A stretch of 64,000 nt of DNA, taken from contig NZ_JACHMM010000001.1 of the NCBI RefSeq assembly GCF_014204975.1, positions 5,208,001 to 5,272,000 of the forward strand. The letters are read 5' to 3'. The stretch is from Jiangella mangrovi. Lineage in GTDB: Bacteria > Actinomycetota > Actinomycetes > Jiangellales > Jiangellaceae. Position 1 is the first letter of the stretch, and every line of letters begins with the position of its first letter. Below, piece by piece: positions 25,146 to 32,645 of this stretch. The notes under the pieces are model-generated. The model worked only from the letters and a program-made list of their open reading frames with translations, was not told where the DNA came from and did no database searches. Made by a program: the position numbers and the translations under genes.

Positions 25146-25775
25146 TCAGGTGGTGACGAAGGTTCTGACCTGGCCGAGGGCCATGTCGAGCGCAGTCTCC
25201 ATGGGTGCGATGTCATGAGCAGCCTGGGCCAGCAGGTAGCCGCCCTGCAGCGCTGCCATCAGCCCGGTCGCGAGCTTCCGAGGGTCGGCGTCGGCGGCCA
25301 GTGTCCGGGCCTCCTGCATGCGGCGCAGGCCGGCTTCGATGAGCCCTTCCCACTCGCCGAAGGTCTCTGCCAGGGCCGATCGGGCGACGTCGTCCTGGTC
25401 GGACACCTCGACGGCGAGCGAGCCGAGCATGCAGCCGTGCGCGCCCTTCTGCAGGGCGTTGCGCTGGACGAGAGCGTCCCTCCACCGCAGCAGCCCGTTG
25501 AACGATCTGAGGCGTAGCAGCGCGGCCTGCTCGCGCTGCATGATCTGCTCCGCGCGCAGTGCGACCACGGCGCGCACGAGCTGCTCCTTGTCGGCGAAGT
25601 GGTGGTAGAGCTGGGACTTGCTCGTGCCACTCGCGGCGCGGACCTCGTCCAGAGTGGTCGAGCTGACCCCTTTCACGTACATGAGCTCGGCCGCGGCCGC
25701 GATGATGCGCTGCCTCGTCGCCGCGCCGCGCGGCGTCAGCCTCGACACCTCTTCAGCGCTCTGCGACCTGGTCAC
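25146..25775 (-). CDS. TetR-family regulator, copy 2 of three
   Basis: 209 residues, nearly identical to copy 1 (3618-4253) in HTH and ligand domain, including the single Cys in HGCMLGSLA. It differs mainly around IMQREQ and at the C-terminal end (MALGQVRTFVTT). The GTG start and about 30 bases before it match copy 1. It is flanked by the GNAT with the perfect operator and by the end of the msrP-like six-gene operon. A TGGACCATGGAGACCC sequence 102 bases upstream of the start may be its own operator. Confidence 0.85.
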   Translation of the reverse strand: MTRSQSAEEVSRLTPRGAATRQRIIAAAAELMYVKGVSSTTLDEVRAASGTSKSQLYHHFADKEQLVRAVVALRAEQIMQREQAALLRLRSFNGLLRWRDALVQRNALQKGAHGCMLGSLAVEVSDQDDVARSALAETFGEWEGLIEAGLRRMQEARTLAADADPRKLATGLMAALQGGYLLAQAAHDIAPMETALDMALGQVRTFVTT

Positions 25776-25876
25776 GCACGCAAGGCTACCGGCCCGAACG
25801 ATCGAACGCCGGTTCCAGTGGTCCTGGACCCGCGCCACGGAAGCCCGCGCGACCCGACGCTGCGGTGCGATGGAAC

Positions 25877-25892
25877 TGGACCATGGAGACCC
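25877..25892. promoter_or_regulatory. Weak operator-like sequence upstream of TetR copy 2
   Basis: TGGACCATGGAGACCC keeps TGGAC-N6-GnCC of the consensus but is imperfect. It lies between the start of TetR copy 2 (25775) and the stop of the MFS gene (25926). Confidence 0.3.
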
Positions 25893-25925
25893 GCGTGGCC
25901 ACGCCACGACGTCACCTCGGCTCAC

Positions 25926-27119
25926 TCACCGTGGATTGCGTGCGGCGACGGCGGTGAACAGGGTGGCGACGATGGCGAGTGCGCCGTACCCGGTCGCGAT
26001 CTGCGGCAACGAGTACGTCTGGGAGAGCTGGCCGGCGAGGAGGCTCGGGAAGGCGGCGGCGCTGTAGCAGATGAGATAGATGGCGCTGAAGATCGGAGCT
26101 CGATCGGCGACGGTGCTTCCGTGCAGCAGGCCGCGGGTGGCGGCGCTGATGGCCACGCCTTGGCTGGCGCCGGCGACGATGGTCGCGGCGATGAACAACG
26201 CCAGCGCGCCGGTGGCGATCGCGGTGATGATGCCGATCATTCCGGCGAGGAAGGCGAGCATGCCCAGGCGTTGGGCCGCCGCTGGTGTGAACCGGCCGCC
26301 GAGAGGAGCGCCCAGCGCGCTCGGGGCCATGTAGGCGGCGAACACCAGTCCCAGGACGAGCGGGCTGCGGGTGTGGAGTCGATCCTCGACCAGCGCTGGC
26401 ACGAAGGCCTGGTAGAAGGCCCCGGTCGCCCAGGTCGACAGGAACACCGCGGCCGCGACGGGGAGTAGCCGCCGGACGCGGGCCGGAACCCTGACGCTGG
26501 GCCGGAGTGATCGCCAGGCACCCGGCGTCGGAGTCACGGTCTCCGGGCTGATGGCGACGAGCGCGGCGGACAGCAGCACGAGGCCGCCGGCCACCAGAAA
26601 GACGAGCTCGCGCGGCCAGGGGCCGAACTGGACCAGGGCACCCGAGCCGATGGCGCCGACGGCGAGACCCAGCATGGGCGTCTGGCTGGAGGCGACGGAG
26701 GCCAGCCACGCCGGCCTGGTGGGTGCGGCGTCGACGATGTAGGAGGTGACGCTGCTGCTGGCCAGCCCGGCGCCGAGGCCCATGAGCAGCCGGCCGGCCA
26801 GCAGGGCGCCGGTGTCGTGCACGTTCAGCAGCAGCAGACAGCCCAGCAGGAGGAGGCCCAGGCTGGCGATCGAGGTGGGCCGTCGACCCAGATGATTGGA
26901 CAGCTGTCCCAGCACCAGCAGTGCGGCGAGGGTGGGCAGGTCGTAGGCGACGATCGCCAGCGAGATGTCGGCGTTGGTGAACCCGTCCTCGGCCCGGTAC
27001 GTGTTGAACAGCGGGATCGGCGCGGCCGACGCGGCGAAGACGGCCGCCAACGAGACCACCGCCGACAGGAACGCCAGCCGGAGCGATCTCCTGCGGCCGG
27101 TCCGGCTGATCACTGCCAC
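25926..27119 (-). CDS. MFS transporter, sister A
   Basis: 397 residues, about 12 membrane segments. Motif LSNHLGRRPTSIASLG after helix 2 and RLLMGLGAGLASSSVTSYIVDAAP in helices 4-5 are typical of drug-proton antiporters. GTG at 27119 follows the GNAT stop by 2 bases, so it is the last gene of the operon that starts with the MsrP-like enzyme. A close homologue lies at 47032-48270, also downstream of a small GNAT and a thioredoxin. It probably exports a toxic small molecule or conjugate; the substrate is unknown. Confidence 0.85.
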   Translation of the reverse strand: MAVISRTGRRRSLRLAFLSAVVSLAAVFAASAAPIPLFNTYRAEDGFTNADISLAIVAYDLPTLAALLVLGQLSNHLGRRPTSIASLGLLLLGCLLLLNVHDTGALLAGRLLMGLGAGLASSSVTSYIVDAAPTRPAWLASVASSQTPMLGLAVGAIGSGALVQFGPWPRELVFLVAGGLVLLSAALVAISPETVTPTPGAWRSLRPSVRVPARVRRLLPVAAAVFLSTWATGAFYQAFVPALVEDRLHTRSPLVLGLVFAAYMAPSALGAPLGGRFTPAAAQRLGMLAFLAGMIGIITAIATGALALFIAATIVAGASQGVAISAATRGLLHGSTVADRAPIFSAIYLICYSAAAFPSLLAGQLSQTYSLPQIATGYGALAIVATLFTAVAARNPR

Positions 27120-27121
27120 GG

Positions 27122-27601
27122 CTATGCCAGGTCACGCTCGAACGCCGTGAGCTCCTCGTCGTGGTCGTCTTCCGCGGGCTCACGCTCGGGGTGGGCGCCG
27201 GCGCCGGGACGGACCTCGTCGATGAGGTCGGCGTACTCGGGGTGGCGGGCGATGAACACGCCCACGACCGGGCAGATGATGGTGATCGTCTTCCCGCTTT
27301 CGCGGATCTCGTCCAGGACACGGGCGACGAGTTCCGTGGCCACGCGGTTGTTGCGGTAGGCGGGGTCGACCCAGGTCGACAGCAGCACGACGCGACCGCC
27401 CACGAACCGGTACGGGAGCTCGGCGATCGCTTCGGCGCCGAGCGTGGCGATCCAGCGGCCGTGCTCGGCGTCGTTGAGGACATCGAGCTGCCAGGTGGAC
27501 TCCACGTCGCTGAGGCTCTTCTGGTCCAGAGCAGCGATGAGCGCGGCGTTGTTCTCTTCACGGGCTGCTGCTTCGGCCTCGAGATCGATCATCATCGTCA
27601 C
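27122..27601 (-). CDS. Small GNAT N-acetyltransferase (YjdJ-like), copy B
   Basis: 159 residues. An N-terminal extension (~55 residues, acidic helix) precedes the GNAT core: GRVVLLSTWVDPAYRNNRVATELVARVLDEIR, then ICPVVGVFIARHPEYADLI. The usual glycine-rich acetyl-CoA loop is altered (YRNNRVA instead of RG.G.A), so catalytic competence is uncertain. The GTG start overlaps the uracil-DNA glycosylase stop; ATGs at 27595 and 27592 are alternatives. It is fifth in the msrP-like operon and two bases before the MFS gene, a pairing repeated at 46.2-48.3 kb. Confidence 0.75.
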   Translation of the reverse strand: MTMMIDLEAEAAAREENNAALIAALDQKSLSDVESTWQLDVLNDAEHGRWIATLGAEAIAELPYRFVGGRVVLLSTWVDPAYRNNRVATELVARVLDEIRESGKTITIICPVVGVFIARHPEYADLIDEVRPGAGAHPEREPAEDDHDEELTAFERDLA

Positions 27602-28233
27602 ACTTTCTGTCGGGGTTCCAGCAGGACCGAGACCTGGCGGGCCAGCTCGGGAACGACCTCGTCCGTGAACCACGGGTTCTTGGCGTGCCAGCCGTAGTTC
27701 AACGGGGACGGGTGCACCAGCGGGAACTCGGCGGGGAGGTACTCGCGATAGGAGCGCACGGTCTGGGTGAGGTTCGCCTGGGCCCGCCCCGCGAGGTAGT
27801 ACCGCTGCGCGTAGGCACCGATGAGCACGCGAAGCGCGATGTCCGGCATCGCGGCGAGGATCCGCGGATGCCACCGCGGGGCGAAGTCCTTACGCGGGGG
27901 CAGGTCGCCCGACGTGCCCTTGCCCGGGAAGTAGAAGTCCATCGGCACGACGGCGAACAGCTCGGGGTCGTAGAACTGGTCGTCACTGACACCGAGCCAC
28001 GAGCGCAGACGTACGCCGCTCGCGTCGTCCCACGGAATGCCGCTCTCCTGGGCGCGCCGGCCCGGCGCCTGGCCGATGATCGCGATCCGCGCTGACGTGG
28101 ACCCGGCCCACACCGGGCGGTAGCCGAGGTCACGTGCCCAGGCGTTGGACGGGTCGGACGTCAGCTCGTCCACGACAGCGCTCAAGGCGTCGGCCATCAG
28201 CACTCCGGGCTCTGTGGTGGGGATGTCGGTCAC
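27598..28233 (-). CDS. Uracil-DNA glycosylase family protein
   Basis: 211 residues. The UDG-superfamily start IAIIGQAPGRRAQESGIPWDDASG supplies the water-activating GQAPG loop, and the second conserved block is PLVHPSPLNYGWHAKNPWF with the HPSP intercalation loop. This resembles the Mug/family-4-like branch rather than Ung. It would remove damaged bases such as uracil from DNA. The GTG start overlaps the DUF6510 stop (GTGA). DNA repair inside a methionine-sulfoxide/redox operon fits oxidative or chlorinating stress, but that link is inferred. Confidence 0.85.
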   Translation of the reverse strand: MTDIPTTEPGVLMADALSAVVDELTSDPSNAWARDLGYRPVWAGSTSARIAIIGQAPGRRAQESGIPWDDASGVRLRSWLGVSDDQFYDPELFAVVPMDFYFPGKGTSGDLPPRKDFAPRWHPRILAAMPDIALRVLIGAYAQRYYLAGRAQANLTQTVRSYREYLPAEFPLVHPSPLNYGWHAKNPWFTDEVVPELARQVSVLLEPRQKV

Positions 28234-28487
28234 TTCGGTAGTGCGATGGCGCTCAGCCCGGACAGGCTCAGGTAGACCTTGTCCCCGGCGTCGACGATGG
28301 CTGCCAGGACGTGATCACACGACCGGCAGCGTGCGACGAGGCCGGGGGCGTCCGCGTAGACGACGGCCTCCGCGATCGGAGCCACCCGACCGCAGTTCGT
28401 GCACCGGGCCCGCAGGTCGGTGGCGTCGGGCACGAACAGGTGGGCGAGTGCGCCCGCGAGGACATTGCCGTCGAGCCGGGTCGTCAT
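28230..28487 (-). CDS. DUF6510-like small zinc-ribbon protein
   Basis: 85 residues. It has two CxxC pairs, CTNCGRVAPIAEAVVY and CRSCDHVLAAIVD, giving a four-cysteine zinc ribbon, then a short hydrophobic tail. ATG at 28487 overlaps the reductase stop by one base (TGATG). From memory this family commonly sits beside a ferredoxin-reductase-like flavoprotein and a sulfite-oxidase-like protein, exactly as here; its role is not known. It may help assemble or couple electron transfer in that pair (speculative). Confidence 0.75.
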   Translation of the reverse strand: MTTRLDGNVLAGALAHLFVPDATDLRARCTNCGRVAPIAEAVVYADAPGLVARCRSCDHVLAAIVDAGDKVYLSLSGLSAIALPK

Positions 28488-29245
28488 CAGAGGCCTCCGA
28501 ATCGTTCGGTGAGGATGTCGTGTGCCGCGTGCCCGAGCTCCAGCAACCAGGCCACCACCGTCTCCACGAAGCCCGTGGATCCGCACACGAAGATGCGTGG
28601 ACGCTCATGCGGCGCGAACGTCGTGGACGCCAGCGAGTCCCTGGTGAGACGCCCGGCCGGCTCGTCCCATCCCGGTGGCGCCTGGCGCGTGTAGACGTGG
28701 TCGACGGCGAACGACGGCCCCGCGAGCGCGGCGAGCTCGTCGCGGAAGTAGACGTATGCCGGAGTTCGCACGGAGTAGAGGAGACGGAACGGCGACGGGT
28801 CCGACGCGGCCGCGTGGGCAGCCGCCATGGCGTAGAGCGGGACCACACCCGATCCGCCGGCGATGAGCTGGACCGGGCGGCCGCTCTGGCCCGGACGCCA
28901 GACGAAGTACGAGCCCAGCGGCCCGTGGATCTCGAGCTCGTCGCCGGCCAGTACCTCGCGAACGAGGAACGGGGAGACCTCGCCGTCGGGCAGCTCGTCG
29001 ATCCCGAGGACGACCCGTCCCGGTTCGGACGTGGCGACCGAGTAGGAGCGGGTCGCCTGATAGCCGTCCGGTGCGGTGAGGCGCACGTCCAGATGAGTGC
29101 CCGCCTCGCTGCCGGGCCAGGTGGGGACGTCGAGGACCAGGCGCACGGCGTTCGGAGTCTCCGGCCGGGTCTCGACGACGGTGGCGACGTGCCAGGCCGG
29201 GCGTCGATGACGCATACGCGGGAGCGGCGCCGTCCGAGCACTCAC
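28487..29245 (-). CDS. FAD/NAD(P)H-dependent ferredoxin-reductase-like oxidoreductase
   Basis: 252 residues. The FAD domain has the RSYSVATS motif (RxYS), the NAD domain has IAGGSGVVPLYAMAAAH, and the C-terminal FVCGSTGFVETV block is typical of FNR-like reductases. No iron-sulfur domain is present. The GTG start at 29245 overlaps the stop of the molybdoenzyme gene (GTGA). The probable job is to feed electrons from NAD(P)H to the upstream MsrP-like enzyme, replacing the membrane heme protein MsrQ used in E. coli (inference from the coupled genes). Confidence 0.85.
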   Translation of the reverse strand: MSARTAPLPRMRHRRPAWHVATVVETRPETPNAVRLVLDVPTWPGSEAGTHLDVRLTAPDGYQATRSYSVATSEPGRVVLGIDELPDGEVSPFLVREVLAGDELEIHGPLGSYFVWRPGQSGRPVQLIAGGSGVVPLYAMAAAHAAASDPSPFRLLYSVRTPAYVYFRDELAALAGPSFAVDHVYTRQAPPGWDEPAGRLTRDSLASTTFAPHERPRIFVCGSTGFVETVVAWLLELGHAAHDILTERFGGL

Positions 29246-29835
29246 GAGTAGCGCTCTTCCTTCCACGGATCACCGTAGAGGTGGTAGCCGTACTGCTCCC
29301 AGAAGCCCGAGTCGTTCGTCGGCATCATCGTCAGGCCGCGGATCCACTTCGCGCTCTTCCAGAAGTAGAGGTGCGGGACGAGCAGGCGCGCCGGGCCGCC
29401 ATGCTCGGGGTCGAGGGGCTCTCCTTCGGCCTCGATCGCGATCCATGCCTGGCCGTCGAGGAGGTCCTCGAGCGGAAGGTTCGTGGTGTAGCCACCGTAG
29501 GACCGCGCCATGACGTACGCGTCCTCGGTCTCGACGTTCTCGAAGAGCTTGTCGAGGCTGACGCCACGCCACGACATGTCGAGCTTCGACCAGTGGGTGA
29601 CGCAGTGGATGTCGACCGTGATGTCCTCGACCCCGAGCGCGAGGAGCTGGTCCCAGCTCCAGTGGTGCTCGGTGCCGCCTTCGTCGCGGATGACGAAGTC
29701 CCAGGTGTCCGTGTGCACGTTGGGCGTGGGGCCCGCCGAGAGGACCGGCCACCTCTGGACCAGCGTCTGCCCGGGCGGGAGCCGGTCGTCCGGTTCACGC
29801 CGTCGTCCGGAGAAACCACGAGTCGTCAGAGACAA
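29242..29835 (-). CDS. Sulfite-oxidase-like molybdopterin oxidoreductase (MsrP/YedY-related, cytosolic)
   Basis: 197 residues. The molybdopterin domain has Mo-ligand Cys78 in DIHCVTHWSKLDMSW, then SYGGYTTNLPLEDL and ARLLVPHLYFWKSAKWIRG, the signature of the short sulfite-oxidase-like family. There is no Tat signal or membrane anchor, so it acts in the cytoplasm, unlike periplasmic MsrP. The TTG start at 29835 follows GGGAGTGAG. It heads a six-gene operon (reductase, DUF6510, UDG, GNAT, MFS), with two TGGAC..GTCC operators upstream. Likely reaction: reduction of methionine sulfoxide or another S-/N-oxide; not proven. Confidence 0.85.
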   Translation of the reverse strand: MSLTTRGFSGRRREPDDRLPPGQTLVQRWPVLSAGPTPNVHTDTWDFVIRDEGGTEHHWSWDQLLALGVEDITVDIHCVTHWSKLDMSWRGVSLDKLFENVETEDAYVMARSYGGYTTNLPLEDLLDGQAWIAIEAEGEPLDPEHGGPARLLVPHLYFWKSAKWIRGLTMMPTNDSGFWEQYGYHLYGDPWKEERYS

Positions 29836-29873
29836 CGCTCACTCCCATCATCCGTGCCGCGCCGCTATCCGTG

Positions 29874-29889
29874 TGGACTATACAGTCCG
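29874..29889. promoter_or_regulatory. Operator-like palindrome upstream of the MsrP-like operon (proximal)
   Basis: TGGACTATACAGTCCG contains exact GGACT-N4-AGTCC and lies 39 bases before the TTG start of the molybdoenzyme gene. Confidence 0.65.
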
Positions 29890-29936
29890 TCTCGTCCCGC
29901 GACCACGGCGGCCAGACCCTGGGCAAGTGCATGCAG

Positions 29937-29952
29937 TGGACGATCCAGTCCA
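29937..29952. promoter_or_regulatory. Operator-like palindrome upstream of the MsrP-like operon (distal)
   Basis: TGGACGATCCAGTCCA is a second copy, 63 bases (about six helical turns) from the proximal one and just past the end of the XRE gene (29962). Paired sites on one DNA face would allow cooperative binding. Confidence 0.55.
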
Positions 29953-29961
29953 CCAAGGCAG

Positions 29962-30165
29962 CTACGTGGGGGGTTGATCGTCGGTGAAGATGTCCTCGAT
30001 CGTCAGGTCGAACAGCCTGGCGATGCGGAACGCGACGGGCAGGCTCGGGTCGAACTTCCCCGTCTCGATCGCATTGATCGACTGTCGCGATATCCCGACA
30101 CGCTGAGCCAGGTCGGCCTGCGTCCAGGAGTGTTCGGTTCGGAGCTCCGCGATGCGGTTCCTCAT
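29962..30165 (-). CDS. Small XRE-family (YozG-type) transcriptional regulator
   Basis: 67 residues, a single HTH_3 domain: LRTEHSWTQADLAQRVGISRQSINAIETGKFDPSLPVAFRIA, ending with an acidic tail. The ATG overlaps the stop of the upstream membrane-protein gene (ATGA). Such mini-Cro regulators paired with a small membrane protein are common; the two probably form an autoregulated unit that binds the TCAAG-type repeats at 30601-30646. Confidence 0.85.
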   Translation of the reverse strand: MRNRIAELRTEHSWTQADLAQRVGISRQSINAIETGKFDPSLPVAFRIARLFDLTIEDIFTDDQPPT

Positions 30166-30578
30166 CGGTACCTGATCGAGCCGACGACGAAGGCGATCAC
30201 GTAGACGACGCCCAGAAGCGCCGGAAAGGCCGCGGCGTTGACGTCGTAGGCAACCAGGCCACCGGCATCGGCGACGAAGTAGCTGAAGCCGACGACCCAG
30301 CCCACGCCGAGCGTGACCGCCAGGGCGTCCTGCATGATCTTGCGCTGCAGGTCGTCGAGCGCCCGGAGAAAGCGCGCGAAGGCGACGATCCAGGCGATGC
30401 CGACGAGAGCGTTGGCTCCGACCGCGGCCCAGCTCGCCACTGATCGCTGCTCGCCCCACAGCTCGGGTCCGAACCTCGCCGCGGCAAGCGACGCCGCCCA
30501 GGCCAGTGTCCAGAGCGCGAGCTGAGCGGCGGCCCGGTTCGACTGCCGGTAGCTCGTGGCCTCACTGTGTGCCTGCAT
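30162..30578 (-). CDS. Small four-helix membrane protein (DUF2178-like)
   Basis: 138 residues with four hydrophobic stretches (LALWTLAWAASLAAA; AVGANALVGIAWIVAFA; AVTLGVGWVVGFSYFVA; LLGVVYVIAFVVGS) and a charged FLRALDDLQRKIMQDAL linker. ATG at 30578 has GGGAGCGG upstream. It overlaps the XRE gene and is probably the first gene of that pair. Function unknown; homologues often sit next to a YozG-like regulator. Confidence 0.7.
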   Translation of the reverse strand: MQAHSEATSYRQSNRAAAQLALWTLAWAASLAAARFGPELWGEQRSVASWAAVGANALVGIAWIVAFARFLRALDDLQRKIMQDALAVTLGVGWVVGFSYFVADAGGLVAYDVNAAAFPALLGVVYVIAFVVGSIRYR

Positions 30579-30600
30579 GGACCGCTCCCCTCGTTCCTCG

Positions 30601-30646
30601 TGTCAAGTGTGCTTGACCCGCCCATTGCTGTCAAGCACACTTGACA
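30601..30646. promoter_or_regulatory. Perfect 17-bp inverted repeat with TCAAG-N4-CTTGA sites
   Basis: TGTCAAGTGTGCTTGAC (30601-30617) and its exact reverse complement (30630-30646) are 12 bases apart. Each arm is itself a TCAAG-N4-CTTGA near-palindrome. It lies between the leftward membrane protein/XRE pair and the rightward RidA gene, so two XRE dimers could bind here. Confidence 0.65.
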
Positions 30647-30715
30647 CCAGCCGGCATGCCCCGGCAGCGCACCTGCCGGACTGACAGTGGACAGCGCCGG
30701 AGGGGGCGCAGTACT

Positions 30716-31102
30716 TTGCGACGCGTGCGCGAAGCGATCTCTACCTCGGACGCCCCGGCATCGCCGCTCTTCAGTCAGGCGATCAAGGCCGGCCAGCACA
30801 TCTACGTGTCAGGGCTGGTGGGCGTCGACGTAGCGACCGGAAAGCCCGCCGGCCCGACCATTCAGGAGCAGACGCGGCAGGCGATCGCCAACTGCGAGGC
30901 GGTCCTCCGCGCGGCGGGCGCCACCCTCGACGACGTCGTCGAGGTCGGAATCCTGCTGAGCGATCCGGCGGACTTCCCGGGGATGAACGAGGAGTACGCC
31001 AACTGGTTCTCCGACCCGGCGCCGGCGCGCTACGCCGCGAAGCTCGGGGCCGAGATCCCTGGCATCCTCGTCTCGATCCGCATGACGGCGGTCGTCGGCT
31101 AG
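30716..31102 (+). CDS. RidA family protein (enamine/imine deaminase-like)
   Basis: 128 residues from TTG 30716, which has AGGGGG nine bases upstream; GTG 30725 would give the more usual N terminus MREAISTSDAPA. RidA features: SPLFSQAIKAGQHIYVSGLVGVD near the start, NCEAVLRAAGATLDDVVEVGILL in the middle, and a final PGILVSIRMTAVVG with the catalytic-type arginine. RidA proteins hydrolyse reactive enamines/imines, and some become chaperones after N-chlorination by hypochlorite, which would fit this island (family knowledge, not shown here). Confidence 0.85.
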   Translation: MRRVREAISTSDAPASPLFSQAIKAGQHIYVSGLVGVDVATGKPAGPTIQEQTRQAIANCEAVLRAAGATLDDVVEVGILLSDPADFPGMNEEYANWFSDPAPARYAAKLGAEIPGILVSIRMTAVVG

Positions 31103-31254
31103 GGCGCGCCTGACGGATCGACGCGTTCTCCTACACGTTCGTGATCAGGTTCCCTCGCGGTCGCTGTGGCGGCGTGAGAAACCCTGATGATCGGAACGGC
31201 GACGCAACCCCGGCGGCCCGGAATCGTCTTGATGGATCGTGGCCAGCTGTTGTC

Positions 31255-31309
31255 GATCATGGAGAAGATCAGCTTCCAGAGCCCTGGAAACCCGCTCTTC
31301 TCCATGATC
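31255..31309. repeat. Nested perfect stem-loop
   Basis: Outer arms GATCATGGAGAAGA (31255-31268) and TCTTCTCCATGATC (31296-31309) enclose an inner TTCCAG/CTGGAA hairpin (31274-31279, 31284-31289). It lies in the 569-base stretch 31103-31671, which holds no intact gene, only this structure and a RibD-like remnant. It may be a terminator for RidA, or the debris of a small mobile repeat. Confidence 0.5.
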
Positions 31310-31374
31310 AACCGGGATCCGGGGTCGCGGACCCATTGATCCGTCAGACCGGGGACGTCCTCCCGCACGGCGCG

Positions 31375-31619
31375 GTGGCGGCGCGAGCGCTCCTGCACGC
31401 CGGGGAGCTCGACGAGAGTCCCTGCAGATCATCCCCGTGCTGCTCGGGCAGGGCCGCCGGCTCTTCGACGACATGGCTCCCGAGCACGTCGAGCTCGAGT
31501 TGGTACGCACCCTCGAGGGCCCAGACACCACCCAACGGCCGGATGAGCATGTGACAGCCCTGGCGGGTAGAGGCGGGACAGGTGCCGCAACAATGCTTCC
31601 GAGCCCGAACACCAGGTGA
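31375..31619 (+). pseudogene. Remnant of a RibD_C/dihydrofolate reductase-like protein
   Basis: The translated remains read ARALLHAGELDE in one frame, then LQIIPVLLGQGRRLFDDMAPEHVELELVR in another, the conserved end of the 'dihydrofolate reductase family' (RibD C-terminal domain). The junction at about 31423-31428 shows a frameshift, and the N-terminal two thirds are missing. No start codon or ribosome site is evident. Dead gene. Confidence 0.6.
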
Positions 31620-31671
31620 AGAAGCGCCCGGCTGTTCTGGACGGCGCCGTCGCGGTACGTGGGGAGAGCCG

Positions 31672-32034
31672 ATGGAGATCAGGACGAGACGTGTTTACGA
31701 GGGGCAGGGGCCTGCCGACGGGTTGCGGGTCCTGGTTGACAGGTTGTGGCCGCGCGGCCTCTCGAAGGATGCTGCCGCCGTCGACGTATGGGCCAAGGAG
31801 GTGGCGCCCAGCTCGATGCTGCGGACCTGGTTCGCTCATCGTGAGGATCGGTTCGCGGAGTTCACAGTGCGCTACCGCGCCGAGCTCGAAGAGAACCCCG
31901 CTGTCGACGAGCTCATCACCCAGATGCGCCCGCACACGGTGGTGACGCTGCTGTTCGGCGCACGCGATACTCACCTCAACCAGGCGGTGGTCCTGGCCGA
32001 CTACCTTCGCGGCATCTCAGCGAACTGGCCCTAA
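31672..32034 (+). CDS. DUF488 family protein (YeaO-like)
   Basis: 120 residues. Diagnostic blocks are VLVDRLWPRGLSKD, VDVWAKEVAPS and LRTWFAHREDRFAEF, as in DUF488/YeaO proteins. ATG at 31672 has GGGGAG six bases upstream. It stands alone, following the RibD-like remnant. The biochemical role is unknown; the family is frequent in stress-related actinobacterial loci. A TGGTC..GACCA sequence directly after the stop (32035-32052) is unrelated to the main operator. Confidence 0.85.
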   Translation: MEIRTRRVYEGQGPADGLRVLVDRLWPRGLSKDAAAVDVWAKEVAPSSMLRTWFAHREDRFAEFTVRYRAELEENPAVDELITQMRPHTVVTLLFGARDTHLNQAVVLADYLRGISANWP

Positions 32035-32189
32035 TGGTCCAGTTATTGACCAGCAGACGGTACGCTGCACGGAACAGGTTGCGCCCCGGACTGCACCTCT
32101 CGAACCTCGACGCCGCAGTTCATTGAGTCCAGCCACGGGGCGCGGCGCGCCTGACCACCTGGCCGGAGGGCCGGACCGGAGGAGAGATG

Positions 32190-32612
32190 ATGGACGAATA
32201 CGTTCCGGGCCTACTGCCGCCGGAGGAGAGTCTCGATGACGAGGAGCTGGGCGACGACGTCGACGGGCCGGGCTACTCGCCGCCCGATCGCCCCATTGGA
32301 AGCCTCGCGTGGGGAGTGACCGCCTATGAGGCCAGCATGCACGAGCCCCTCAGCCTCAGGCTCGCCCACGAGGTTCCCGACGTCGGAGCCGAAGAGTTCG
32401 GCGACGGGATCGGTGACGCATCGGACACCGCAGGCGAACTGATCGACGACCAGGTCGGATACACGAGAGCGGGCCGGCTCGTCTGGGCAGACCAGGATCC
32501 TGGCGACCCGTCGTCGGACTATCGGGCCGAGGACGTCGGCATCGACGGCGGCGCAGCCTCCGCAGAGGAGGCCGCGATTCACATCATCCCCGACGACCCG
32601 TTCGACCCGTAG
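32190..32612 (+). CDS. DUF5709 domain-containing acidic protein
   Basis: 140 residues, very acidic, no membrane segment. It contains the family core DDVDGPGYSPPDRP, VTAYEASMHEPLSLRLAHEVPDV and a mid-protein GELIDDQVGYTRAGRLV. ATG at 32190 lies 7 bases after GGAGG; the preceding ATG (32187) is too close. DUF5709 proteins occur only in actinobacteria as far as I recall and have no known activity. It is followed by a convergent TetR gene. Confidence 0.85.
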   Translation: MDEYVPGLLPPEESLDDEELGDDVDGPGYSPPDRPIGSLAWGVTAYEASMHEPLSLRLAHEVPDVGAEEFGDGIGDASDTAGELIDDQVGYTRAGRLVWADQDPGDPSSDYRAEDVGIDGGAASAEEAAIHIIPDDPFDP

Positions 32613-32645
32613 AGCAGGGGTGGATCGCCTCGGTCGGGCCGATCC

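Noticed and set aside
29242..29835. Periplasmic MsrP with MsrQ partner
   Set aside because: No Tat signal in the molybdoenzyme and no multi-helix heme protein next to it; the partner is a soluble FAD reductase.
32035..32052. TGGTCCAGTTATTGACCA as a member of the main operator family
   Set aside because: Half-sites TGGTC/GACCA with 8-base spacing differ from GGACT-N4-AGTCC; it may be another regulator's site but I cannot link it.
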